Assembly: GCA_017614795.1 (NCBI GenBank)
Contig: JAGABD010000056.1
Coordinates: forward strand, 1-6,838
Direction: 5' to 3'
Source: Bacteroidales bacterium
Lineage (GTDB): Bacteria > Bacteroidota > Bacteroidia > Bacteroidales > UBA932
Length of the DNA stretch: 6,838 bases
Of the stretch, positions 1 to 6,790 are shown piece after piece; the stretch's first letter is position 1; each line of letters starts with the position of its first letter. A program made the translations under genes and the position numbers. The notes under the pieces are model-generated. The model was not told the DNA's origin and ran no database searches. It saw only the letters and a list, made by a program, of their open reading frames with translations.

Positions 1-1123
1 CCTCGTAAGGCGTATTGTACGGGTTGAAGTACTTGTGCACGTCGCCGTCCGAGAAGAACTTGGTGCACATATAGTAGAAGTGGTCGCTCTCCTGGAGTTT
101 CCCGAAGTCGCCCCAGAGCTGGGGATCGTCGAGGATGGAGAGTTTCTCCACAAGTCCGTAAAGCTTGTTGAAAGAGTCCTGCTGGAGCTCATTGCCCAGC
201 CAGGCGGTAATGTCGCGCTCTTCGTCCGCCCATGAAATGGGTTCGGGAACCTCGAGTTCGGATACCGGTTTCAACTTTGCAGCCGCCTCGGAAGGGGTGA
301 CGAAAGTGAACCCGCCGCGGGCCTTGGCCCTGACGGGAAGAGCTTCCATGAATTCGAAGATGCCGCAGTCGGCGCTCTGATGCTCGCCGAAAGTCTCGTA
401 ATCCATCAAGAGGTTCACGATGTCGCCGTCGGCCTCCGCCACCTTGTCCAGGAACTTGTCGGCCGTGAGCGGCCATCCGTCCCATCCCCTGTTGGAGAAG
501 CGGAACGCGATGTCGTCGCTGAGGCCGTAATTGCGGAGCAGGAGCTTGAGCTCGGGCTGACGGTCGTTCCAGTACAGGTAGTCGGGGCTGCGCCATCCGA
601 GGATGTGCCTTGCTCCTTCGGTGAGCATCGTCTTGAATCCCATATCGTAGACCTGGGCGCCGATTGCATCCGAATAGATGAGCTCGGTATTGCGGAAAGC
701 CGTAGGCTCCACGCCGAAATATTCCTTGATGGCCGCCTTGTGGCGCATCACCTGATGCCTGAATTCGTTCTGGCTCTGGAGCGAAACCAGGGAATGGTTG
801 TAGGTTTCGCACAGGAACTCCACCTTGCCCGTCGCCGCCAGCTTCTTGAAACTGTCGATGATCTCGGGGGCATAGCGCGAGAACTGGTCCAGCGCGCAGC
901 CGGTTATGGAAAAGGCAACTTTGAACGTGCCCTTGGATGCCTTGATTGCTTTGAGCAGCAGGGCGTTCATAGGCAGGTAGCACTTCTCCGCGATCCTCTT
1001 GAGGATGGCGCGGTTCATATAGTCGTCATAGTAGTGGGAGTCCTTCGCGATGTCGAAGAACCTGTAGAGACGAAGCCTGTCCGGCTGGTGTACCTGGAAA
1101 TAGAAACAGATGTTCTTTGCCAT
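1..1123 (-). CDS. GH57 family alpha-amylase / alpha-glucan-active glycoside hydrolase (C-terminus cut by window edge)
   Basis: Retaining glycoside hydrolase of family GH57, expected to cleave or transfer alpha-1,4-glucan chains in the cytoplasm. Read from the ATG at 1121-1123 it gives 374 codons with no stop before the left edge; I estimate roughly 70-90 residues are missing from memory of Bacteroides homologues. The family's conserved regions are visible in order: HQP at residues 12-14; GKVEFLCET around 99-107; FRNTELIY at 143-150, where E147 is the expected nucleophile; MDYETFGEHQ at 240-249, where D241 is the expected acid/base; and SDHFYYM at 346-352. The FRNTE and MDYETFGEHQ forms match the alpha-amylase-type branch of GH57 rather than the branching-enzyme branch. 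No signal peptide is seen, so it is intracellular. It starts 3 bases after the glycosyltransferase stop, so it is probably co-transcribed and translationally coupled; no clear Shine-Dalgarno precedes it. Whether it hydrolyses or disproportionates glucan (4-alpha-glucanotransferase) cannot be told from sequence. Confidence 0.9.
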   Translation of the reverse strand, partial: MAKNICFYFQVHQPDRLRLYRFFDIAKDSHYYDDYMNRAILKRIAEKCYLPMNALLLKAIKASKGTFKVAFSITGCALDQFSRYAPEIIDSFKKLAATGKVEFLCETYNHSLVSLQSQNEFRHQVMRHKAAIKEYFGVEPTAFRNTELIYSDAIGAQVYDMGFKTMLTEGARHILGWRSPDYLYWNDRQPELKLLLRNYGLSDDIAFRFSNRGWDGWPLTADKFLDKVAEADGDIVNLLMDYETFGEHQSADCGIFEFMEALPVRAKARGGFTFVTPSEAAAKLKPVSELEVPEPISWADEERDITAWLGNELQQDSFNKLYGLVEKLSILDDPQLWGDFGKLQESDHFYYMCTKFFSDGDVHKYFNPYNTPYE

Positions 1124-1126
1124 AAT

Positions 1127-2419
1127 CTATCGGTTTAAAACGGATTCGTAAACTTTCTTGAGCTTTGCGGTGGCGTTGTTCCACTTGAGTTCGTTGACCT
1201 CGCGGTATCCGTGGGTTTCGGAGAAATGGGCGAGGGCCGGATAAGTGAGCAGCGCGTAGATGTCGTCCGCCATTGCGTCGACATCCCAGAAATCCACCTT
1301 GAGGGCGTATTTCAGCACTTCTGCAGCGCCGCTCTGGTGGCTGATGATGGAAGGAACTCCCGTGCGCATAGCCTCGAGAGGGCTGATGCCGAAGGGTTCC
1401 GATACGGAAGGCATAATGTAGACGTCCGACAGGGCGAACATCTTCTGCACCTCCTGTCCGCGCAGGAAACCGGTGAAGTGGAAGCGGTCCGAGATGCCCC
1501 TGCGGGCCACCATGCGGATGGCTCGGTTCATCATATCGCCGCTGCCCGCCATCACAAAACGGACGCCCTTGGTGCGCTTGAGCACCTTCGCGGCCGCCTC
1601 GATGAAGTATTCGGGGCCTTTCTGGAAAGTTATGCGCCCGAGGAATGTGACGACCTTGTCGCGCACTCCCCTCTCGACGCTGAGGTTGTCGCGTCCGCTG
1701 AAGTCCACGGCGTTGTGCACCGTGACCACCTTGGACGGATCGATGCCGTACTTGTTGATGACGATGCCCCTGGTGAGGTCGCTCACCGTCACCACGCGGT
1801 CGGCGTATTCCATTCCGCGTTTCTCGATGGCGTAGACGCGGGAATCCACCATATCGTCGGTGCCGCGGTCGAACGAGGTCGCGTGCACGTGCACAACGAG
1901 CGGCTTGCCCGAAAGTTCCTTGGCGGCGATGCCGGCGAGGTAGGTGAGCCAGTCGTGCGCGTGGATGATGTCGAACTCGTCCTTGTGCTGCTGGGCGATC
2001 GTGCCGCCCACCATGGCGTAGCGGGCAACTTCTTCAAGCAGATTTGCTCCGTACTTGCCGGAGAACTTGTATTTCTGGCGGTAGCTGACCTTGAAGTCCT
2101 GGAGCTGGCGCTTGCGTTCGTCCTCGACCATATTGGAGAACTCCTCCGGGTCGGCGTAAGGAATCATATTGGAGCCGATGTGAACGAACTTCACCTTGTC
2201 GAGGAACTCGTCGAGCGAGCCCGCGACGTTCTCCACCGCGATGTCGCTGGCGTTGATGATGCGCGTGGCGCTCTGGTCTTCGTCGCCGGAAGCCGAAGGC
2301 ATCACGAAGATGCTCTCCACTCCGTTATAGGCAAGGCCTTTAACAATGCCTTCGCAGGCAGTGCCCAGACCGCCCGCGATATGGGGAGGGAACTCCCAAC
2401 CGAACATCAGTACTCTCAT
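1127..2419 (-). CDS. GT-B glycosyltransferase, glycogen/starch synthase-like
   Basis: Retaining GT-B glycosyltransferase of 430 residues, predicted to extend alpha-1,4-glucan from a nucleotide-glucose donor. The N-terminal Rossmann-like half begins MRVLMFGWEFPPHIAGGLG, with the glycine-rich acceptor/donor loop GGLG at residues 16-19 and the synthase-like HAHDW at 153-157. The C-terminal half (about 255-430) has GRITFQKG at 261-268, with R262 and K267 as expected phosphate-binding residues, and EPFGISPLE at 341-349, the E-x7-E signature of retaining GT-B enzymes. Length fits a single-domain synthase with no extra modules. The start is well supported: this ATG overlaps the debranching-enzyme stop as ATGA and has AAGGAGG seven bases upstream. 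Its place between debranching enzyme and GH57 is the order I know from Bacteroides-type glycogen clusters. The donor (UDP- or ADP-glucose) is undecided: no glgC is in the window, and some Bacteroidota are reported to make glycogen from UDP-glucose. A general GT4 role is the alternative, less likely in this context. Confidence 0.87.
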   Translation of the reverse strand: MRVLMFGWEFPPHIAGGLGTACEGIVKGLAYNGVESIFVMPSASGDEDQSATRIINASDIAVENVAGSLDEFLDKVKFVHIGSNMIPYADPEEFSNMVEDERKRQLQDFKVSYRQKYKFSGKYGANLLEEVARYAMVGGTIAQQHKDEFDIIHAHDWLTYLAGIAAKELSGKPLVVHVHATSFDRGTDDMVDSRVYAIEKRGMEYADRVVTVSDLTRGIVINKYGIDPSKVVTVHNAVDFSGRDNLSVERGVRDKVVTFLGRITFQKGPEYFIEAAAKVLKRTKGVRFVMAGSGDMMNRAIRMVARRGISDRFHFTGFLRGQEVQKMFALSDVYIMPSVSEPFGISPLEAMRTGVPSIISHQSGAAEVLKYALKVDFWDVDAMADDIYALLTYPALAHFSETHGYREVNELKWNNATAKLKKVYESVLNR

Positions 2420-4350
2420 TTCGCCTCCTCCTTGTTTTTATCCATTACGTAATCCACCGCAAGGAGGGCCGCCGTGCTGAGAGCCGAAGCGATGGCTCCG
2501 TGGGGCTCCTGCGGGGGATCTCCGTCGTAGAGTTCGCTGAACGCGCCCACTCCGTGCTTGCCGAGGTCCTGGAAGAATCCTTCGCAGAGCCATTCGGCCT
2601 TTTTCCAGAATCCGGGGCCGTTGAGCCTGAAGCCCAGGTCCACATAGTACTGGAGCAGCCAGGGACGTGTGCTGCCCTGATGGTATGCGAGGTCGCGGTC
2701 GATCTGCGAGCCTTCGTAGACGCCCTTGTACTTGGTGTCGCGGGGGCTCAGGGTGCGGATGCCGCGTCCGGTTTCGAGTTCGGCCGCAACCGCGCGGAAG
2801 ATCTGGCGGTGCAGCATTTCGTCCACCGGAGAGTATTTCACCCAGATTGCGAACATCTGGTTGGGACGCATATCGAGGTTCTGGCCGTAGCCGTCCACGT
2901 AGTCGGCGAGAATGCCGCGCTCCTCGTTCCAGAAAGTCTTCTGGAAGTTGGCGAGGATGAGGTCGCGGACGGGGGCCCATTCCTTGATGAAGGCCTTCGA
3001 GCCGTACTTTTCTTCCATCTCCAGCGCGAAGCAGATGCTGTTGTACCAGAATGCGTTGGTCTCGACCTGGTAGCCGGGACGCTCCGTGACGGGATTTCCG
3101 TTGATGTATGCGTTCATCCAGGTAAGCGCCACGCGGTCGGCCTGCGCCCAAAGGAGTCCGTTGGGATGCATCGCGACTTCGCGGCGGACGCCGGGAAGAT
3201 AGCTGGCGATAATCTTCTTGACCATCGGGCCGTATTTCTTCCAAACCGCCTCGGGGTCGGCGCCGAAGTCGATGTATGCCTGCAGGGCGCTTGCGAGATA
3301 GAGAGGAGCCTCGACCTGGGTGGTGCGGCGCAGCAGGCGTTCCTGCTCGTCCGCTATGAGGTTGTCGAGAATCTCTTCGAACTCCGCCTTGTTGCCCGAT
3401 GCGTAGAGCGTGAGCCCGGGCAGGGCGAGGAGAGTTTCGCGCAGAAGTCCGGTGAACATCCAGGAGAAGCCCGCCGTGATGCGCTTGCGTCCGTTGTGGT
3501 TGCAGATGAAGAGGTTCGCCCAGAGAGCCAGCTGCTCGCGGGAGGAGCTTATGCTGGGAGTCTTGGCGAGGGTGCTTTCGAAGAGCTTGGCAAGGCCCGC
3601 GGGCTTTTCTTCATAAAGCGAAGCGGAGAGAACCACGCTCTGGCCGGGTTCCAGCGTCAGCGAGAACTGGCCGGGAACCAGCAGGTCCTCGCGGCAGTCG
3701 AACCCGCGGCGGTATTCGTCGGAATAGGTGATGCCGTAGTACCACGAAGGATTGTGGCTGTAGACCGCCTTCTTCGAGAGCTGGAGCACCAGGTTGGGGA
3801 ATCCCGGGTACATACAGTACTGCGCTCCTCCCGGCACGGCCACGTAATCGGTGTTCGCCTGGTCGTTCTGGGATGTCAGCGAGTGGATGTTGCGGAAGGC
3901 GAGGAAAGGCTTGAGCTGAAGCTCCACCTTGGAGGGCGAGGACAGCAGCTCGTACTTGATGAGGGCCTGGTCCTTGTCGGGAAGCAGCAGCAGGGACTTG
4001 CGGAAAAGAATCTCTCCCACCTTGTAGGTGATGGCGGGGGCGGGATCCGATTCGAAGTCGACCACGTACTTGTGGCCCCTCGGGTCGTAGACGTTGCCGT
4101 AGTTGTGGATGCCGAGATGGAACTGCTTGCCGTCCACCACGAAGGTTTCGTCCACTGCCGAAAGCAGCAGGAACTTGTCCCCTCCGAAACGGTCGAGAGT
4201 CACTGCCATCAGACCGTGGTAGCGGCGGGTGTTGCAGGAGACTATCGTCGTGTTGGCGTAAGCGCCCGTCTTGTTGGCGAATATAACCTCTCTCTTCAAC
4301 GAGTAGGACAGGTTAACGAGTTCCGCTTTATTAAATTTCAAAAAAGCCAT
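2416..4350 (-). CDS. glycogen debranching enzyme, amylo-alpha-1,6-glucosidase (GH133-type)
   Basis: Predicted to remove alpha-1,6 branch points of glycogen in the cytoplasm. The 644-residue protein has the two-part build of bacterial debranching enzymes. The N-terminal beta-rich domain (about 1-250) contains NKTGAYANTT at 26-35 and NTRRYHGLM at 40-48. The (alpha/alpha)6-barrel glucosidase domain (about 270-635) contains ITAGFSWMF at 291-299, LPGLTL at 310-315, TWMNAY at 410-415, TNAFWYNS at 431-438, YHQGSTRPW at 556-564 and FSELYDGD at 604-611, where E606 is a likely catalytic base. Where homologues I recall have a GRD motif (general acid Asp), this protein has L303-R304-E305, and YHQGSTRPW has Arg where Trp is common. 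MAFLKFNKAELVNL is the usual family N-terminus, which supports the ATG at 4350. No signal peptide. It lies 31 bases after glgB and overlaps the synthase start by 4 bases, so it is part of one operon. Confidence 0.9.
   Translation of the reverse strand: MAFLKFNKAELVNLSYSLKREVIFANKTGAYANTTIVSCNTRRYHGLMAVTLDRFGGDKFLLLSAVDETFVVDGKQFHLGIHNYGNVYDPRGHKYVVDFESDPAPAITYKVGEILFRKSLLLLPDKDQALIKYELLSSPSKVELQLKPFLAFRNIHSLTSQNDQANTDYVAVPGGAQYCMYPGFPNLVLQLSKKAVYSHNPSWYYGITYSDEYRRGFDCREDLLVPGQFSLTLEPGQSVVLSASLYEEKPAGLAKLFESTLAKTPSISSSREQLALWANLFICNHNGRKRITAGFSWMFTGLLRETLLALPGLTLYASGNKAEFEEILDNLIADEQERLLRRTTQVEAPLYLASALQAYIDFGADPEAVWKKYGPMVKKIIASYLPGVRREVAMHPNGLLWAQADRVALTWMNAYINGNPVTERPGYQVETNAFWYNSICFALEMEEKYGSKAFIKEWAPVRDLILANFQKTFWNEERGILADYVDGYGQNLDMRPNQMFAIWVKYSPVDEMLHRQIFRAVAAELETGRGIRTLSPRDTKYKGVYEGSQIDRDLAYHQGSTRPWLLQYYVDLGFRLNGPGFWKKAEWLCEGFFQDLGKHGVGAFSELYDGDPPQEPHGAIASALSTAALLAVDYVMDKNKEEAK
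2427..2433 (-). promoter_or_regulatory. Shine-Dalgarno-like site for the glycosyltransferase
   Basis: On the minus strand AAGGAGG ends seven bases before the glycosyltransferase ATG, ideal spacing for ribosome binding. It lies inside the last codons of the debranching enzyme (encoding NKEEAK), directly before the ATGA stop-start overlap. The other genes in the window show no comparable site, which is normal for Bacteroidota. The match may therefore be a by-product of Lys/Glu codons, but it supports this start either way. Confidence 0.55.
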
Positions 4351-4379
4351 AGTCTACTTTGGTCTTCAATCTTTTTCCC

Positions 4380-4405
4380 TGTCATTCTGAGCGCAGCGAA
4401 GAAAC
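4380..4405. repeat. short dispersed 'CHSERSEE'-type repeat overlapping the glgB stop
   Basis: The plus strand reads TGTCATTCTGAGCGCAGCG followed by AAGAAAC, which I recognise as a member of a short repeat scattered in intergenic DNA of many bacteria (its plus-frame translation gives the tell-tale CHSERSEE). Here it is not purely intergenic. In the glgB frame it supplies the final residues VSSLRSE and the TGA stop at 4382-4384, directly after the normal GlgB C-terminal strand. Only one copy is in the window, so repeat status rests on recall of the motif. Confidence 0.65.
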
Positions 4406-6505
4406 TCCTCGCAACACCAGCGCGCACCGCGCGGGCAAATACAGTCTCAATTCCCCTTCAACCGTGGAGTGCTCTTCGCTCGACTTCAAGCGGGCGAAAC
4501 CGCCGAAACGCGGTTCGTCCGAATCCAGCACAAGCACATAATCGCCCTCGGGTGCGGCGAATCCGTAATTCTCGTACGAATCCACCGGATTGAAGTTAAA
4601 TGCAAAGATACAATTTTTCCGTAGGAAAATCAGTATTTTTTTCTCTTCATCCGCACGCAGCAGTGTCGGGGCCTCGGAGAGAACGTCGCCGTCGCGGAGC
4701 AGATGTATCATCGCGGCGTCGAATTCCTGCAGGCCGCCGTAGCGCAGCAGGCCGTTGTCCGCCAGCGACCACTGGCGCCTAGCGTACTTGAAGCTCCAGC
4801 CGTTGCCCTCGCGGGGGAAATCTATCCACTCGGGGTGCCCGAATTCGTTGCCCATAAAGTTCAGATAGCCGTCTCCGGCCGTCGCGGCGGTAACGAGGCG
4901 AATCATCTTATGGAGCGCTATTCCCCTGTCCACCAGCAGGTTGGAGGAAGCCTTGTCCATGCTCCAGTACATCTCCTTGTCGATGAGACGGAAGATTATG
5001 GTCTTGTCGCCCACCAGCGCCTGGTCGTGGCATTCGGCGTAGCTCACCACCTTCTCGTCCACGCGTTTGCGGGTGAGCTCGAACCATATTTCGCCGGGGC
5101 TCCACTGCTCGTCGCCCTTCTCCTTGATCCACTTTATCCAATGGTCCGCCACGCCCATCGCCATACGGTAGTCGAATCCCACGCCGCCTGCCTCGAACGG
5201 AGCCGCCAGGCCCGCCATTCCGCTGACGTCCTCCGCAATCGTTATCGCGTCGGGCTTGATGCTGTGGATGAGCATATTGGCGAGCGCCAGATAGCTCACG
5301 GCGTTTTCGTCCACTCCGGGACCGAAATAGAGGCTGTAGTCGCCGAAGTCGGTGCCCAGGCCGTGGTCCCAGTAGAGCATGCTGGTTACGCCGTCGAAGC
5401 GGAAGCCGTCCAGATGGTATTCTTCCATCCAGAACTTGCAGTTGCTCAGCAGGAAGTATTTGACCTCGTCCTTGCCGTAGTCGAAGCAGCGCGATCCCCA
5501 GGCGGGATGATGCCCGGCGTCGCCCTGATAGAAGTACAGGTCCTCGCGGCCGTCGAAGCGGCCCAGGCCTTCGTCTTCGTTGGACACCGAGTGCGAGTGC
5601 ACCACGTCCATAATCACCGCTATTCCCATTCCGTGGGCTTCGTCGACCAGTCTCTTGAATTCTTCCGGAGTGCCGAAGCGGGAGCTGAGCGCGAAGAAGT
5701 TGCTCACCTGGTAGCCGAACGACCCGTAGTACGGATGCTCCTGCAGGGCCATTATCTGCAGAACGTTGTAGCCGAGCTTCTTGACTCTCGGGAGCACGTT
5801 CTTGCGGAACTCGTCGAAGCTGCCCACCTTCTCCTGCTCGGTCGCCATTCCTATGTGGCATTCGTAGATGTAGGGGTTCTTCGCCGTGGGAGCGTCGGGG
5901 TTCTTCCACTTGTATTGCGGCGCGTCCCATACCTGGGCCGAGAAGACTTTGGTGTCGGGGTCCTGCACGACGCGCGTGGCGTATGCGGGAAGGCGTTCGG
6001 CCCCGCCGCCGGGCCATTCTATGAAGAGTTTGTAGAGTTCGCCGTGCTTGAGGAACATCGACGGCACGCGGATCTCCCAGTTGCCGCCACCCAGCGGAGT
6101 CAGCGCCCAGGCCGCGGTGCGCTTCCAGTTGTTGAAGTCGCCGATGAGATAGATGCGTGTTGCGTTAGGCGCCCATTCGCGGAGCACCCAGCCGTCCGCG
6201 TCCTTGTGCAAGCCGTAGAACAGGTGGTTGTTGACGGCGGCGTTCAGCTTTGCGGGGAGGTTCATGCCTTCGATCCGGTTCGCGGTTTCACCGCTCATCC
6301 CTCCCATCTTTGATAGGCCCCTCCCTCTAACGTCGCCAAGGGTGGCACGCCTCTCGGAAGCGAGGGCCTCCCCACTATCGGCCACCGCCGCAGTCAGTTT
6401 GTTCAAATCGGCAAGAATGCGGTCGTGACGGGCGTCGATGGCTTCCTTCCAGGGTTCCAGCCAGGGGTCGGTTTCGTATATCTTCTGCATAGTCTCTTTG
6501 TTCAT
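4382..6505 (-). CDS. glgB: 1,4-alpha-glucan branching enzyme (GH13, eukaryote-like GH13_8 type)
   Basis: Cuts alpha-1,4 chains and re-attaches them as alpha-1,6 branches, setting glycogen architecture. From the ATG at 6505 it has 707 residues: N-terminal helix with DPWLEPW at 13-19; carbohydrate-binding CBM48 domain at about 96-195 (REWAPNATRIYLIGDFNNW); GH13 TIM barrel at about 215-560; C-terminal beta domain ending LYLPARCALVL. The four GH13 regions are intact: DVVHSH at 300-305; DGFRFDGVTSM at 366-376 with nucleophile D371; TIAEDVSGM at 422-430 with acid/base E425; YAECHDQ at 489-495 with H493 and D494. LVGDKTIIFRL and NEFGHPEWIDFPREGN closely resemble animal and plant enzymes, a trait of Bacteroidota GlgB. 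A GTG at 6514 could add three residues; I prefer ATG at 6505, as it sits just before the conserved DPWLEP start and neither has a Shine-Dalgarno. Residues 45-84 look like an inserted repeat, and the last seven codons and the stop lie in another repeat. Possible remodelling therefore affects both ends, but catalysis should be intact. Confidence 0.95.
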   Translation of the reverse strand: MNKETMQKIYETDPWLEPWKEAIDARHDRILADLNKLTAAVADSGEALASERRATLGDVRGRGLSKMGGMSGETANRIEGMNLPAKLNAAVNNHLFYGLHKDADGWVLREWAPNATRIYLIGDFNNWKRTAAWALTPLGGGNWEIRVPSMFLKHGELYKLFIEWPGGGAERLPAYATRVVQDPDTKVFSAQVWDAPQYKWKNPDAPTAKNPYIYECHIGMATEQEKVGSFDEFRKNVLPRVKKLGYNVLQIMALQEHPYYGSFGYQVSNFFALSSRFGTPEEFKRLVDEAHGMGIAVIMDVVHSHSVSNEDEGLGRFDGREDLYFYQGDAGHHPAWGSRCFDYGKDEVKYFLLSNCKFWMEEYHLDGFRFDGVTSMLYWDHGLGTDFGDYSLYFGPGVDENAVSYLALANMLIHSIKPDAITIAEDVSGMAGLAAPFEAGGVGFDYRMAMGVADHWIKWIKEKGDEQWSPGEIWFELTRKRVDEKVVSYAECHDQALVGDKTIIFRLIDKEMYWSMDKASSNLLVDRGIALHKMIRLVTAATAGDGYLNFMGNEFGHPEWIDFPREGNGWSFKYARRQWSLADNGLLRYGGLQEFDAAMIHLLRDGDVLSEAPTLLRADEEKKILIFLRKNCIFAFNFNPVDSYENYGFAAPEGDYVLVLDSDEPRFGGFARLKSSEEHSTVEGELRLYLPARCALVLRGVSSLRSE
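6254..6379. repeat. structured repeat-like insertion inside glgB
   Basis: A segment with nested inverted repeats lies in the N-terminal linker of glgB. Outer arms GGGGAGG at 6254-6260 and CCTCCCC at 6367-6373 delimit exactly 120 bases (40 codons, residues 45-84). Further pairs are GATAG 6312-6316 with CTATC 6375-6379, and CCCTC 6323-6327 with GAGGG 6362-6366. Three small hairpins are GCGGT/ACCGC (6282-6294), GCCA/TGGC (6335-6346) and CTCG/CGAG (6353-6364). The encoded peptide is rich in Gly, Arg, Ser and Met and has no counterpart in GlgB proteins I recall, which are about 40-45 residues shorter between the first helix and CBM48. Exact ends are uncertain. Confidence 0.55.
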
Positions 6506-6507
6506 AC

Positions 6508-6527
6508 TGTGCACTTTTCATTGCACA
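6508..6527. repeat. inverted repeat at the glgB translation start
   Basis: TGTGCA at 6508-6513 and TGCACA at 6522-6527 form a perfect 6-bp inverted repeat with an 8-base spacer, ending two bases upstream of the glgB ATG. In mRNA it could form a small hairpin covering the GTG alternative start at 6512-6514 and the ribosome approach; as DNA it could be a binding site. It is short enough to be chance. Confidence 0.35.
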
Positions 6528-6573
6528 TTGTCGTCATTTTCGGCCATTATTACTGCTAATGTGCCTCTGGGCC

Positions 6574-6765
6574 CTAGGCATCGATTGCCGACACCCGGTC
6601 CTCGGCACTGCGAAGGTATTCGCGGCAGGCCTTGATGAGCTCGTCGGCCCGCTTCACCTTGGCGTCGATGTCGTCGATGGCCGTTTCCGGATTCTCCACC
6701 GCCTTCAGTATTTCTTCCAGTTCCGCCTGCGCGGCTGCATAGTCAAATTTGCTGGCGTCTATCAT
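6574..6765 (-). CDS. xseB: exodeoxyribonuclease VII small subunit
   Basis: Small subunit of exonuclease VII, which with XseA degrades single-stranded DNA to oligonucleotides in both directions. The 63-residue protein is two amphipathic helices, as in the family: FDYAAAQAELEEILKAVEN at residues 7-25, matching the F-x-x-A-x-x-ELE-x-I start of XseB, then IDAKVKRADELIKACREYL at 33-51 and a short charged tail. The usual length is 60-80 residues, so it is complete. I chose the ATG at 6763-6765; a TTG at 6789 in the same frame would add eight residues, but they overlap the region next to a hairpin and do not look like the family's start. XseA is normally encoded just upstream and may lie beyond the right edge. 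All three minus-strand frames contain a stop within the last 20 bases of the window, so no XseA coding is seen here. It precedes glgB by 68 bases on the same strand; the functional link to glycogen genes is probably only positional. Confidence 0.85.
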   Translation of the reverse strand: MIDASKFDYAAAQAELEEILKAVENPETAIDDIDAKVKRADELIKACREYLRSAEDRVSAIDA

Positions 6766-6790
6766 ACTATCAATCAATATTTTAAGCAAT

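Noticed and set aside
189..983. 264-residue minus-strand open frame inside the GH57 gene
   Set aside because: It is an Arg/Gly/Pro-rich out-of-frame shadow. The frame starting at 1123 has all GH57 motifs and runs open to the window edge.
1211..6313. Very long open frames on the plus strand opposite the glycosyltransferase (1211-2452), debranching enzyme (2500-4593) and glgB (4703-6313)
   Set aside because: They mirror real genes codon for codon. GC-rich genes that rarely use TTA, CTA and TCA leave the opposite strand free of stops. Their translations are Val/His/Glu/Ala-rich with no recognisable domain, while the minus-strand proteins carry intact catalytic motifs.
6289..6388. CACCGC direct repeats (6289-6294 and 6383-6388) as a target-site duplication around the glgB insertion
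   Set aside because: The implied inserted length is 94 bases, not a multiple of three, so excision would not restore the reading frame. A 6-base GC-rich match is easily chance.
6506..6514. GTG start at 6514 for glgB
   Set aside because: It is possible, but the ATG at 6505 is only three codons downstream, is the commoner codon, and sits just before the conserved DPWLEP segment. The GTG lies inside an inverted repeat.
6766..6789. Longer xseB starting from TTG at 6789
   Set aside because: The eight added residues do not resemble the family N-terminus, TTG starts are rare, and the ATG at 6765 gives a normal-length XseB.
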